Source of the DNA: Rhizobiaceae bacterium MnEN-MB40S
GTDB taxonomy: Bacteria > Pseudomonadota > Alphaproteobacteria > Rhizobiales > Rhizobiaceae
Assembly (NCBI GenBank): GCA_024343425.1
Contig: BRLC01000013.1
Span: 124,001 to 188,000 of the forward strand
DNA: 64,000 bases
Direction: 5' to 3'
Made by a program: the position numbers and the translations under genes
Shown here: piece by piece, positions 17,347 through 26,683 of the stretch
How positions within the stretch are numbered: position 1 is the first letter of the stretch
How the letters are laid out: every line of letters starts with the position of its first letter
Notes under the pieces: generated by a model
The model's database searches: none
Told to the model about the DNA's origin: nothing
What the model saw: the letters and a program-made list of their open reading frames with translations, nothing else

Positions 17347-17797
17347 CGAGGCGCTGTTCCTCGAACTCGGAGCCGTCAATCAGTATTGGCTGCATTACCG
17401 ACTCTGCGACGACTGGGGCTTCAAGAAGCTCGCAAAGAAAGAGCGCGAAGAATCCATCGAAGAGATGAACCACGCCGATCGGCTGATCGATCGCATCATC
17501 TTTCTGGAAGGACATCCCAATCTTCAGAACGTTGCGCCATTGCGCATCGGTCAGAACGTGAAGGAAGTCCTGGAAGCGGATCTGGCCGGCGAGTACGACG
17601 CCCGCGCCGCCTACAAGGAATCTCGCGAGATCTGCAGGGAACTCGGCGACTACGTTTCGATGGCTCTTTTCGAGGAACTGCTGACGGACGAAGAAGGACA
17701 TATCGATTTTCTGGAAACCCAGATCGATCTGTATGAATCCATCGGAGAAAAGAACTACGGTTTGCTGAATGCGCAGTCTGCGGAGGATGCGGACTGA
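17312..17797 (+). CDS. bfr: Bacterioferritin
   Basis: Heme-containing iron storage protein, 161 residues, 24-mer shell. All ferroxidase ligands are in place: Glu18, Glu51, His54, Glu94, Glu127 and His130, and the heme-ligating Met52 is present ([12 protein letters not shown]). It follows bfd with overlap and is ended by a strong terminator at 17825. It completes the local iron programme: heme uptake, heme breakdown and iron storage. Confidence 0.97.
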   Translation: MQGHEKVIERLNEALFLELGAVNQYWLHYRLCDDWGFKKLAKKEREESIEEMNHADRLIDRIIFLEGHPNLQNVAPLRIGQNVKEVLEADLAGEYDARAAYKESREICRELGDYVSMALFEELLTDEEGHIDFLETQIDLYESIGEKNYGLLNAQSAEDAD

Positions 17798-17821
17798 TCC
17801 CACGGGAACAAAACGACACAA

Positions 17822-17854
17822 AAAAACCGGCTCCCAGGGAAGCCGGTTTTTTTT
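17822..17854. terminator. Intrinsic terminator shared by bfr and the convergent porin gene
   Basis: Perfect arms AACCGGCT (17825-17832) and AGCCGGTT (17841-17848) with an 8-base loop, A-run on the left and a T-run of eight on the right. It lies between two convergent genes and can work in both directions. Confidence 0.9.
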
Positions 17855-17871
17855 GTCTATATTTCTGCAGC

Positions 17872-19140
17872 CTAGAAAAGCTTGTATTTCAGACCAACGC
17901 GGAAAGTGTGGTCAGAGGGATTGACCTCGACAAGTCCGCTGCTTCCGAAATCTTCGGATTCGTACCAGGTGTAACGATATTCGAGAAAGCCGGTCAGCCG
18001 ATCATTGAAGGCGGCTTCAAGGCCGGTGCCCAGCGTAGCGCCGCTAGCGCCCCAATCATAGGACAACACGTTCGGCGTGGTGCTGAGATCGAAGTGCTGG
18101 TAGCTGTAACCACCGATCACATAGGCGAGGGTCGAGGGCGAGCCAAACGTGTAGCCGAGGCGCAGCAGTGCGTCGAAGCCGTAGTCGGCGTCTACCGAAC
18201 CGCTGAAGCCCGCGACGCCGGCTTCAGAGGAAATGCTTGTATAGCGTGCGCCAAGAACCACACCGGCGACGACATCGTTTGCAAACTGGTAGTCGTATCC
18301 AAGCGTCACATCGCCCAGCACGCCCTCGCCGGCAAGACTGTCGAGCGAAGCGGCTCCGCCCAGAACCAAGGTGTCGTGATTGAGTACGCCGCCGCCGAAG
18401 GCCGCGCCGATTTTCACGCCGCTCCAGTCGAATTCGACCGGCGTCATTGCGGGACCAGTATAGCCGCCGTTGAAGCGGTAGACGAGGGAGGTGTGGAACG
18501 AGTGCATGGACGTATCGACGTCCAGCAACGGCCCAAAGGGGCTGTACGTGCCATACTGGTTGTAGCGGTATTCGGACTTGATCGTGAACTTGTTGTTCAG
18601 GACGGTCTCGACACCGACGCCAACGACCCAGCCGTTGCTGTCCCAGTCGGCTGACAGGACGCTGGGGCTGCTGGACAGGTCGAAGTGCTGCCAGCTGTAT
18701 CCGCCAAGGACATAGGCGAGCGTGCCCGGGGTGACGGCGTATCCGAGACGCGCCAGCGCGTCAAAACCGTAATCGGCGGTTGCTTCTGCGCTAAAGCCAA
18801 GAGCGGGAACGTCGAGCTTGGGACCGGAGTAGCCGTAGCGGGCCGTGCCGTAAACGCCGAGAACCATCCGGTTCTGGAACATGTAGTCGTAACCGACGGT
18901 CGCTTCACCGAAAACGCCCCAGCCGCCGATGCCGTTCAGGTTGGCGTTGCCGAGCACCGGGCTGCCGAGTTCCGTAACGCTGTTGGAGGTGCCACCGCCG
19001 AGACCGATGTAGAACCCTGTCCAGTTATACATGTTGACGCCTACAGGCGCCGGCTCGACAACCGGAACGACGAGGTCTGCTGCATAGGCCGAACTTGTTA
19101 GTGCAAGCGCTGCGGCGAAACCTGCCAGTGTTCTTTTCAT
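17872..19140 (-). CDS. Outer-membrane beta-barrel protein with two Omp25-like domains in tandem
   Basis: 422 residues. Signal peptide 1-20 (ending SAYAAD) is followed by two similar barrel units: residues 38-212 (NWTGFYIGLGGG, then YDYMFQNRMVLGVYG, DYGFDALARLGY and YSWQHFDLSSSP) and residues 222-422 (DWSGVKIGAAFGGG, YDYQFANDVVAGVVLG, DYGFDALLRLGY, YSYQHFDLSTTP). The second ends in YKLF, an outer-membrane terminal signal. The 31-kDa Omp25/Omp31 proteins of Rhizobiales carry a single 8-strand barrel, so this is an internal duplication. It converges on bfr. Confidence 0.88.
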   Translation of the reverse strand: MKRTLAGFAAALALTSSAYAADLVVPVVEPAPVGVNMYNWTGFYIGLGGGTSNSVTELGSPVLGNANLNGIGGWGVFGEATVGYDYMFQNRMVLGVYGTARYGYSGPKLDVPALGFSAEATADYGFDALARLGYAVTPGTLAYVLGGYSWQHFDLSSSPSVLSADWDSNGWVVGVGVETVLNNKFTIKSEYRYNQYGTYSPFGPLLDVDTSMHSFHTSLVYRFNGGYTGPAMTPVEFDWSGVKIGAAFGGGVLNHDTLVLGGAASLDSLAGEGVLGDVTLGYDYQFANDVVAGVVLGARYTSISSEAGVAGFSGSVDADYGFDALLRLGYTFGSPSTLAYVIGGYSYQHFDLSTTPNVLSYDWGASGATLGTGLEAAFNDRLTGFLEYRYTWYESEDFGSSGLVEVNPSDHTFRVGLKYKLF

Positions 19141-19432
19141 CTATCCCACTCCTTCAAAGGAAATAAAAAATCCGTCTCCCTATTACTCTCAAACAATTAA
19201 CGTTGGAACAACCATTTGTTGCTGCTTTGCAACAGAGCCGGGCAATGCAGCATCAATCTCGAACCTGTCTACAATTATTCGTGGTTAACAAATTATCAAA
19301 TGCGATTTCCCAACTGATGAGAAACCGGCGCCGATTGCCGCGTTTCAGCTCTTAAGGACTTGACCCGGCGCTTGCCAGACTTCTGACCGCAAGCTAGTTA
19401 GGCGGCAGGGACGGGAAACAAGCGGACACGAT

Positions 19433-20896
19433 ATGCGGCTCGATCGTTCATGGCCGATCATCATCATTGGCTATTTCGCAGTGCAAATTCTGCTGCGCAC
19501 TCTGATAGGCGGCGCCCTGGGTCTGGACGAGGCGCAGGCTATTCTTGATTCGCGGGAATACGCCTGGGGTTACGGACCGCAGCCGCCCCTGTTCAACTGG
19601 CTGCAGCACACGGTCTTTCTCGTCATCGGTGAAAGCGTCATATCGCTGTCGCTTCTCAAGAACGCCCTTTTGTGTCTCACCTATCTCAGCCTCTACGCGC
19701 TTCTGCGCACGACCTTCGACCGGACCCAGGCGGGCCTTGCGACGATTTCGCTCATGCTGCTGCCGCAAATCGCCTGGGAGAGCCAGCGTGCGCTGACCCA
19801 TTCCGTCATGGCGACGACATCGGTGATGGTGACGGCGCTTATATTCTGGTTTCTGAATGAGCGGCGCAGTCTTTTTTGGTACGTTCTGTTCGGGCTTGCC
19901 GTTGGGCTGGGGTGCCTGTCAAAGTTCAACTATGCGATGATTCCGGTGGCGCTGCTTTTCGCCGGCCTCTCTTTACCGGAAATGCGTGCAACCGTCGCCA
20001 ATTGGCGGTTGGCTGTCAGCGGTCTTGTCGCCGCGCTGGTTCTCTTCAAACCGGCTGCATGGATGCTTGCAAACCGCGATCTTGCGCTCTCGTCCACCCA
20101 GAAATTTGATATCCAGCAGGATCACGGGGTGCTTTCGACCGCTCTTTCCGGAGTATCGGAATATTTTCTGGCGACGGCGCTGTTCCTGATCCTAGCCCTG
20201 GTCGTGCTTGGCCTGCTGCGTCTGCGATACGGTGTTCGGCCGGAAGGTGATTCAGCTGAGCCGACGCTTCTGCTGAAGCTCCTCGTCAGAACGGTCATTA
20301 TCGCTGCGGCGCTGACGCTCGCCCTGGTGCTTTTTTCCGGCGTGACCAACGTGAAGGATCGCTGGCTGCAGCCGGTCCTTGTGCTTGCAGCGCCGGCTCT
20401 TGTGTTGTGGACGCTGCCCAGATTGAAAGCCCTTGGACACATCCGCCTGGCGCAGGTCGTCGCCGTGCTGGCTCTCATCGTGCTGGTGGCGCTGCCAGTG
20501 AACATGCTCTACGGGACGCTGCGCAAGCCGTCCTACAGTGCTGCTCCGATCACGGATATGACGAAGCGGATTGCAGAAACATATCCGCAGACCCGTTTCG
20601 TCTATTCCTACAATGGCTGGCTTGCCGGAAACATCGCTTATGCACAGCCCGGCTGGACGGTCCTGACGCCTGGTCGGATACCGCGCGATTTCGTGCCGCC
20701 TGACGAAATCATTCTTGTCTGGAGCCCGGAAAACAGTCCATTCGCCCATGCGACGGCGAGGGCCTTCAACGAGCAGTTCGAAGACGCATACGCGCTTGGC
20801 GACAAGACGTCCTTCTCGACCGCTTACCGCTTTCGCGGCGACAAGCGTCCGTTCACCGCGGCGTTTGTCCCGGCTGAACTGTCAAAGCAGAATTAA
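19433..20896 (+). CDS. Glycosyltransferase family 39 / ArnT-like membrane protein
   Basis: 487 residues with about 11-12 membrane helices. The first periplasmic loop has LDEAQAILDSREYAWGY and PQPPLFNWLQH, the acidic motif and P-x-x-x-W context of PMT_2/ArnT-type lipid-linked sugar transferases, followed by a soluble C-terminal part (residues 380-487). It probably transfers a sugar to lipid A or a surface glycan from undecaprenyl donor; the acceptor is not known. The 292-base gap upstream shows no gene. Confidence 0.82.
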   Translation: MRLDRSWPIIIIGYFAVQILLRTLIGGALGLDEAQAILDSREYAWGYGPQPPLFNWLQHTVFLVIGESVISLSLLKNALLCLTYLSLYALLRTTFDRTQAGLATISLMLLPQIAWESQRALTHSVMATTSVMVTALIFWFLNERRSLFWYVLFGLAVGLGCLSKFNYAMIPVALLFAGLSLPEMRATVANWRLAVSGLVAALVLFKPAAWMLANRDLALSSTQKFDIQQDHGVLSTALSGVSEYFLATALFLILALVVLGLLRLRYGVRPEGDSAEPTLLLKLLVRTVIIAAALTLALVLFSGVTNVKDRWLQPVLVLAAPALVLWTLPRLKALGHIRLAQVVAVLALIVLVALPVNMLYGTLRKPSYSAAPITDMTKRIAETYPQTRFVYSYNGWLAGNIAYAQPGWTVLTPGRIPRDFVPPDEIILVWSPENSPFAHATARAFNEQFEDAYALGDKTSFSTAYRFRGDKRPFTAAFVPAELSKQN

Positions 20897-20901
20897 CGTA
20901 C

Positions 20902-22086
20902 TCAGGCTGCCGAGTCGGCCGCCGGCCCGTGTTCGACCTTCTCTCCGAACACGGAATAGAGATTGTGCCGGCCCATATTCTCGATGTCACGCTCGCCGCA
21001 CAGGGCCATCGTGATATCCAGCTCCGTCTTGAGAATGTCGTACATCTTGTGGACGCCGTCCTTGCCGAACGCGCCGAGACCGTAAAGATACGGGCGTCCG
21101 ACATAGGCGCCTTTCGCGCCGAGACATTTCGCCTTCAATATGTCCTGGCCGGAACGGACGCCGCCATCGAAATGAATCTCGATTTTGTCGCCGACGGCCT
21201 CGACGATTTCCGGAAGCACCCGGATCGACGACGCGGCGCCGTCGAGCTGGCGTCCGCCGTGATTGGAGACGATGATCGCGTCTGCGCCGGTTCCGACCGC
21301 CATCCTGGCGTCTTCCGGGTCGAGAATTCCTTTAAGAATAAGCGGCCCTCCCCAGTAGTCCTTGATCCATTCGACATCGCTCCAAGACAGTTGCGGGTCG
21401 AACTGCTCGGCGGTCCAGCTGTGCAAGGCGGACATGTCGGAGACGCCCTTTGCATGGCCGACAATATTGCGGAAAGTGCGTCTTTGCGTTTTCGCCATGG
21501 CCGCCACCCAGATCGGCGACGTCGCCATTTGCCATAGATGCTTGGGCGTCAGTCGCGGAGGCGCTGTCAATCCGTTGCGCAGGTCTTTGTGGCGCTGTCC
21601 CAGAATCTGCAGGTCCAGGGTCAGCACCAGGGCGGAACAGCCGGCGGCCCGCGCCCGGTCGATCAGACTGCGCACGAAATCCTTGTCGCGCATGACATAA
21701 AGCTGGAACCAGAATGGCGTCTTGGTGTGTTCGGCGACATCCTCGATTGAGCAAATGCTCATGGTGGACAGCGTAAAGGGAATTCCCAGCTCTTCCGCCG
21801 CCTGGGCCGCCAGGATTTCGCCATCGGCCCGCTGCATGCCGCACAGGCCAGTTGGCGCCAGGGCGATCGGGAGCGAAACGTCGCGGCCGATCATCTTCGT
21901 CGCCACCGAGCGGTTCGTCATGTCGACGGCGACCCGTTGCCGTAACTTGATCTCCCGGAAGTCGGCTTCGTTCGCTGCGTAGGTGCTTTCCGTCCAGGAT
22001 CCGGAATCCGCATAGTCGAAGAACAGCTTGGGGACGCGCCGCCGCGCGATTCGCTTGAGATCGGCGATTTCGAGGACAGGGCTCAT
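20902..22086 (-). CDS. lldD: FMN-dependent alpha-hydroxy-acid dehydrogenase (L-lactate dehydrogenase type)
   Basis: Oxidises L-2-hydroxy acids, probably L-lactate, to the 2-oxo acid with FMN, feeding the quinone pool. The 394-residue protein shows the family active site IIVSNHGGRQLDGA (His base) near residue 275, FDGGVRSGQDILKAKCLGAKG for phosphate binding, and the early ADSGSWTESTYAANEADF. It converges with the glycosyltransferase gene and stands 5 bases from its stop. Substrate assignment to lactate rather than glycolate or another hydroxy acid is by similarity only. Confidence 0.85.
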   Translation of the reverse strand: MSPVLEIADLKRIARRRVPKLFFDYADSGSWTESTYAANEADFREIKLRQRVAVDMTNRSVATKMIGRDVSLPIALAPTGLCGMQRADGEILAAQAAEELGIPFTLSTMSICSIEDVAEHTKTPFWFQLYVMRDKDFVRSLIDRARAAGCSALVLTLDLQILGQRHKDLRNGLTAPPRLTPKHLWQMATSPIWVAAMAKTQRRTFRNIVGHAKGVSDMSALHSWTAEQFDPQLSWSDVEWIKDYWGGPLILKGILDPEDARMAVGTGADAIIVSNHGGRQLDGAASSIRVLPEIVEAVGDKIEIHFDGGVRSGQDILKAKCLGAKGAYVGRPYLYGLGAFGKDGVHKMYDILKTELDITMALCGERDIENMGRHNLYSVFGEKVEHGPAADSAA

Positions 22087-22235
22087 TTCGGGTCTCCAGA
22101 GAGGGTGGCGATGGCGCCGGCAGGTCGCGCCATCATAGTCACGCTGAGCGTTGTTACAAGCAGAAGCGACCGGTGAATCAAATGCGCAACGAATGCCGCG
22201 AACGCAATGATTCGATTGCGCTTATCGTTCAAGCA

Positions 22236-23228
22236 TCACGATGCTTTTGGCACTGTTGTCGCCCGGAATTTCGACATGAGATAGGGGCCGGACAGCACCG
22301 GCGCGTATTTCGCTCCGCCATCCTCTGTGCGGCAGGATTCCAGACACTCGATCGACGCCGACCAGTTGGGCTGGTGAAAGAACGCAAAGGATTGCCTGCG
22401 ATCCATGCCGCCTTGCTCCGGCGGCGGGTTGACAACGCGGTGCAGCGTCGAGACCCAGCGGTCGTTGGTCCATCGCGCCATCAGGTCGCCGATATTGATG
22501 ACAAAGGCGCCCGGCACCGGCGGCACAGCGATCCAGTCGCCCTCCGGAGACAGGATCTCGAGCCCCCGCGATCCCGCCTGCGGAAGCAGTATGGTCAGAC
22601 TGCCATAGTCGGTATGGGCGCCGGCGCGAAGCTGACCGGCTTCCGGAGCCTTGGTCTGTTCCGGGTAGTTGAGCGCGCGCAGGGCGCTTATCGGCTCATC
22701 GATGAAGGATTCGAAGTAGTCGTCCGGCAAATCCAGCGCCACGGCGAACACCTTCATGATGCGAGACGCCAAGTCCTCCATCGACCGGTAATAGCTCTTC
22801 CAGGCGTCCGCGAAGCCATCAGGTTCGCCGGGCCAGATCGTGTCGGCGTAACAGAAAGACAGGGCGTCGGGGTCTGAAACATCCGTCGGCGTCGCGAGCG
22901 GTCCGCCGTTGAAACTTTCTTTCAGGTCCGGCGGCGTGTCGTCTCCGCGGGATTTGGCGAGCGCCTCCTTTTCCGGTCCCAGATAGCCATACGGATAGCC
23001 GTCATAGGGCGCGCGCGCCTGGTGTTTCACATCGGCGGGAAGGTCGAAGAATTCATGCGCCTTGCCCCATGCCGCGTCGATGATTTCCTGCGGGACGCCA
23101 TGATTGCCGATGGCCAGAAACCCGGTCTCGCGGCAAATCCGGTCCACATCTTCGCCAAGCGTCTTTCTCGTCTGCGGATCCGCAGTCTCGAAGGCTGCAA
23201 GATCGAACACGGGAAAGGCTTTGGACAT
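22236..23228 (-). CDS. 2-oxoglutarate/Fe(II)-dependent oxygenase, isopenicillin-N-synthase-like
   Basis: 330 residues: an N-terminal DIOX_N part (FDLAAFETADPQTRKTLGED, then GFLAIGNHGVP) and a C-terminal 2OG-Fe(II) domain with the iron ligands in HTDYGSLTILLPQ (HxD) and LHRVVNPP (distal His), and the 2OG-binding RQSFAF (RxS). The ATG at 23228 after CAGGAG is chosen; a longer frame begins at 23270. It is divergent from the marR gene. The substrate is unknown; it may belong to secondary metabolism or to modification of a small molecule. Confidence 0.85.
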   Translation of the reverse strand: MSKAFPVFDLAAFETADPQTRKTLGEDVDRICRETGFLAIGNHGVPQEIIDAAWGKAHEFFDLPADVKHQARAPYDGYPYGYLGPEKEALAKSRGDDTPPDLKESFNGGPLATPTDVSDPDALSFCYADTIWPGEPDGFADAWKSYYRSMEDLASRIMKVFAVALDLPDDYFESFIDEPISALRALNYPEQTKAPEAGQLRAGAHTDYGSLTILLPQAGSRGLEILSPEGDWIAVPPVPGAFVINIGDLMARWTNDRWVSTLHRVVNPPPEQGGMDRRQSFAFFHQPNWSASIECLESCRTEDGGAKYAPVLSGPYLMSKFRATTVPKAS

Positions 23229-23336
23229 CGGGCGCTCCTGTCTGGAAAATTCGATGCAAAGCGTGACCATACGCTCCAGTGCCTGTCAATAGACAGGCCG
23301 GGCGTTGCACGGGGTTGGCGAGATTTACATCACCGG

Positions 23337-23357
23337 ATTGTTACCATATAGAACAAT
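23337..23357. promoter_or_regulatory. Candidate MarR operator upstream of the marR-SDR-ligase unit
   Basis: Arms ATTGTT and AACAAT with a 9-base spacer, 25 bases before the marR GTG. A similar site with the core TTGTTAC...AACA stands in front of the crotonase gene (29471-29491), so both are plausible targets of the same regulator. Confidence 0.55.
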
Positions 23358-23381
23358 TGGCAACGATGTGCGGGGGTAGTC

Positions 23382-23879
23382 GTGAATCAAACGGATGTAA
23401 ATGCTGGCGAGGAAGTCTCCAACGGCGAAATTGGCCAGGCAGATCTCCTTGGACTGATCGGCTACAACATGAAGCGCGCCTATATGTTGTTCTATCAGGA
23501 TCTGAAGCAGAACCTCGCCGAATTCGATTTGCGGCAGCGGACATTTTCCGTTCTGTCTCTGGTGATTGAAAACCCGAATATCAGCCAGATCGAGGTGGCG
23601 CGCACGCTCGGCATCGAACGGTCGGGAACGGTTGTCATCGTGGACGAGCTGGAGGAGCGCGGTCTTGTCGTGCGGGAAAGGGCGCCCGGCGACCGCCGCG
23701 CCTATGCGCTGGCGGTGACGGATGCGGGGAAGGCGCTCTACAAAAAGGCCATCAAGAGGATCGCCGATCATGAAGACCGGATCCTGTCGGACCTGAGCCA
23801 GAGCGACAGGAAGATATTGATGGCTCTGCTGCGCCGGATTCACATGGTCGACAAGGGAGGAAAACAGAATGAAGATTGA
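23382..23879 (+). CDS. MarR-family regulator of the hydroxycinnamate-type island
   Basis: 165 residues with a central winged helix: [20 protein letters not shown], then [28 protein letters not shown] and [20 protein letters not shown]. In the related CouR/FerR proteins the inducer is an aryl-CoA thioester made by the ligase encoded in the same cluster. The gene starts with GTG and overlaps the SDR gene by 11 bases. A palindrome stands just upstream. Confidence 0.85.
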   Translation: MNQTDVNAGEEVSNGEIGQADLLGLIGYNMKRAYMLFYQDLKQNLAEFDLRQRTFSVLSLVIENPNISQIEVARTLGIERSGTVVIVDELEERGLVVRERAPGDRRAYALAVTDAGKALYKKAIKRIADHEDRILSDLSQSDRKILMALLRRIHMVDKGGKQNED

Positions 23880-24636
23880 TTCAAGCACAACGGCGATTGT
23901 CTCGGGCGGCGCTTCGGGACTGGGCGAGGCGGTTGCGCGCAACCTCGCCGGCAGCGGCGCCAGGGTCTGCCTTTTCGACCTCAACGAAGAGAAGGGGAAG
24001 GCGCTGAGCGCGGAAATCGGCGGTCAGTACATCAAGGTCGACGTCAGCGACGTTGAAAGCGTGGAAGCGGGTTTCAAGGCGGCGCGCGCCGCCCGGGGAC
24101 AGGAAAACATATTCGTCAATTGCGCCGGTATCGGCGGAGCGATGAAGACGGTCTCCAAGGGGCAGCCCCACGATTTTTCGCTCTATGAGAAGGTCATACG
24201 CGTAAATCTGATGGGGACGTTTCTTTGCGCCTCGCGCGCGGCCGCCGGCATGGCCGAAACCGAGCCGTTGAACGAGGACGGAGAGCGTGGCGTCATCATA
24301 AACACCGCCTCCGTCGCCGCCTATGACGGGCAGATCGGGCAGGTCGCCTATTCCTCGTCCAAGGGCGGCATTGTCGGCATGACGCTGCCGATGGCGCGCG
24401 ATCTTGCGGCGTCCGGCGTCCGGGTGATGACCATTGCGCCCGGCATCTTCCTGACGCCGCTTCTGGCGGGTCTGTCGGACGAGGTTCAGGCGTCGCTTGG
24501 CGCGCAGGTTCCGTTTCCTTCGCGCCTGGGTCTGCCGGTGGAATATGCGATGCTCGCGCGATCGATCATCGAGAATCCGATGCTGAACGGCGAGGTTATC
24601 CGGCTGGACGGCGCCATTCGCATGGCGCCGCGCTGA
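23869..24636 (+). CDS. Short-chain dehydrogenase, 3-hydroxyacyl-CoA dehydrogenase type
   Basis: 255 residues. NAD-binding motif in [20 protein letters not shown], an acidic residue after the second strand ([13 protein letters not shown] preference), the NAG motif-like FVNCAGIGG and catalytic YSSSK (YxxxK). It resembles the HSD17B10-type 3-hydroxyacyl-CoA dehydrogenases. With an aryl-CoA ligase and a crotonase in the island it could oxidise the beta-hydroxy intermediate of side-chain shortening. Overlaps marR. Confidence 0.82.
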   Translation: MKIDSSTTAIVSGGASGLGEAVARNLAGSGARVCLFDLNEEKGKALSAEIGGQYIKVDVSDVESVEAGFKAARAARGQENIFVNCAGIGGAMKTVSKGQPHDFSLYEKVIRVNLMGTFLCASRAAAGMAETEPLNEDGERGVIINTASVAAYDGQIGQVAYSSSKGGIVGMTLPMARDLAASGVRVMTIAPGIFLTPLLAGLSDEVQASLGAQVPFPSRLGLPVEYAMLARSIIENPMLNGEVIRLDGAIRMAPR

Positions 24637-24742
24637 CGCTTGTTGCGACAACGGCTTCTGTCTGATTTCCTGGAGGCGCAGCCGGTCTGACATTGTCCTG
24701 TCAGCGCCTGTCCGCGGATCGAAATATTAGTTCTATCACCTA

Positions 24743-24762
24743 ACTGTTTCATTGTAGACAGT
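24743..24762. promoter_or_regulatory. Weak dyad upstream of the CoA-ligase gene
   Basis: Arms ACTGT and ACAGT flank a 10-base spacer in the gap between the SDR and the ligase. The right half resembles the other MarR-type sites of the island, but the match is poorer. Confidence 0.3.
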
Positions 24763-24822
24763 GCGGGACTTACCGTGGCAATATCGGGGGCAGTTGTGGT
24801 CACAGACCATTGTGGGAGGATG

Positions 24823-26667
24823 ATGTTGCAACCGGAAAAGCCGCGTCGGTCTTTTGCGCCGTGGAAGCCCGAATTCAGGATCGAGGAACGAAGCGACGGC
24901 TCTATACTCATGGAGCAGACGGAGCCGCTCGATTCATATCCCGAGAAGATGACGGATTGTCTCCTGCGATGGGCTGAAGAGCAACCGGAACGGACATACC
25001 TTGCGCGGCGCGTGAAAGGCGGCGACTGGCGAGAGATCAACTACCGCGACGCGCTGGCGGCTGTCCGGTCCATCGGCAGCTATCTGCTGTCGATTGGCCT
25101 TGACGCATCACGGCCGGTTCTCATTCTTTCGGAAAACAGCATAGAACACGCGCTGATGGCGCTGGGCGCGCAATATGTCGGCATTCCGTCAGCGGCTGTC
25201 TCGCCGGCCTATTCCCTTATCTCCAGTGACCACGGCAAGCTTTCCGATCTCGTCGCCAATCTTCAGCCCGGACTTGTCTTTGCCGATGAGGGCGAAAAAT
25301 TCGCAGCCGCCATCAAGGCGATCCTTAAGCCCGGAATGCATCTTGTTGTCTGCGAACGGGAACCGTCTGGCGGCGACGGCGTGCTTTTTGACGACATTCT
25401 GGCGACAGAGGCGACGCAGGAGGCGGAAGACGCCTGTCGCGCCGTCAATCCGGACACCGTCGCCAAGTATCTGTTCACCTCCGGCTCCACCGGCAGCCCC
25501 AAGGGCGTCATCAACACGCAGCGGATGATGACCTCAAATCAGGCGATGGTCGCCGATTGCTATACGTTTCTCCGAGACGGGCCGCCGGTTGTCGTCGACT
25601 GGGCGCCCTGGAACCATACCGCCAGCGGCAACAAGGTTTTCAACATGATCCTGTATCATGGAGGCACCTTCTACATCGACGACGGCAAGCCCACGCCGGT
25701 CGGCATTCAGGAGACAATCCGGAACCTGAAAGAGATCTCGCCGTCATGGTACTTCAATGTTCCGGTTGGCTACGACATGCTCGCCAAAGCTTTCGAAGCG
25801 GACGATGCGCTCTGCGCCAGTTTCTTCCGTGACCTGAGCATGATGATGTATGCGGGCGCCGGCATGGCCCAGCACACCTGGGACAAGCTGAAGCAACTTG
25901 CGAGAAAGACGACCGGCCACGACGTGTTGCTGGCCGCCGGACTGGGCGCAACCGAGACCGCGCCTTTCGCGCTCATGTGCATGGAGGCGCAGGATTCCGC
26001 AGGCAATATCGGCGTTCCTTCCCGCGGCCTTGTCCTGAAGCTCGTTCCCAACGAGGACAAGCTGGAAGCGCGTCTCAAAGGGCCGTCCATCACGCCGGGT
26101 TATCTCAATGACGCGGAACAGACGAGGAAGGCCTTCGACGAGGAAGGTTTCTATTGTCTTGGCGACGCGTTGCGTCCGGCCGATCCCGAAGATTTCACCA
26201 AGGGTTTCTTCTTCGACGGGCGGATTGCGGAAAACTTCAAGCTGTCGACCGGAACCTGGGTGGCTGTCGGCGCGCTGCGGGCGGGCTTTATCGATCATTT
26301 CTCCGGGCTGGTGAAGGACGTGGTCATCGTCGGGGAAAACCGTCATTACCTTGCAGCGCTCGCCATTCCCCATGAGCAACATGTGCGGGAACTGGCCTCC
26401 GACCACTTCGAAGGCAAAAGCCTTGCGGAAGTTCTCGACAGCGACATTGCGCGCGCGGCGTTTCAGGAGAAACTGACCGGCTTCGCGAAATCCGCGACAG
26501 GCTCCTCAACGCGCATCATGAGCATGATCGCGATGGCCGAGCCGCCTGATCTCGACAAGGGCGAGGTGACGGACAAGGGATCGATCAACCAGCGCGCGGT
26601 CCTTCGCAACCGACCGGAGCTTGTCGATGCGCTTTATGATGGACGGCCGGACGTGATCGAAGCCTGA
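24823..26667 (+). CDS. fcs: Feruloyl-CoA-synthase-like AMP-binding ligase
   Basis: About 614 residues. The AMP-binding P-loop YLFTSGSTGSPKGVINTQRM, the later GLGATETAPFA and YCLGDALRPADPEDFTKGFFFDGRIAENFKLSTGTW (given as separate runs) match the feruloyl-CoA synthase branch of the acyl-CoA ligases, which uses FKLSTGTWV in place of the more usual terminal motif. It forms CoA thioesters of ferulate or coumarate with ATP. Starts at 24775 (GTG) or 24820/24823 (ATG, GGAGG directly before) are possible. It converges with the TRAP genes. Confidence 0.83.
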   Translation: MLQPEKPRRSFAPWKPEFRIEERSDGSILMEQTEPLDSYPEKMTDCLLRWAEEQPERTYLARRVKGGDWREINYRDALAAVRSIGSYLLSIGLDASRPVLILSENSIEHALMALGAQYVGIPSAAVSPAYSLISSDHGKLSDLVANLQPGLVFADEGEKFAAAIKAILKPGMHLVVCEREPSGGDGVLFDDILATEATQEAEDACRAVNPDTVAKYLFTSGSTGSPKGVINTQRMMTSNQAMVADCYTFLRDGPPVVVDWAPWNHTASGNKVFNMILYHGGTFYIDDGKPTPVGIQETIRNLKEISPSWYFNVPVGYDMLAKAFEADDALCASFFRDLSMMMYAGAGMAQHTWDKLKQLARKTTGHDVLLAAGLGATETAPFALMCMEAQDSAGNIGVPSRGLVLKLVPNEDKLEARLKGPSITPGYLNDAEQTRKAFDEEGFYCLGDALRPADPEDFTKGFFFDGRIAENFKLSTGTWVAVGALRAGFIDHFSGLVKDVVIVGENRHYLAALAIPHEQHVRELASDHFEGKSLAEVLDSDIARAAFQEKLTGFAKSATGSSTRIMSMIAMAEPPDLDKGEVTDKGSINQRAVLRNRPELVDALYDGRPDVIEA

Positions 26668-26683
26668 GCGTGCTCGCCGGCTG

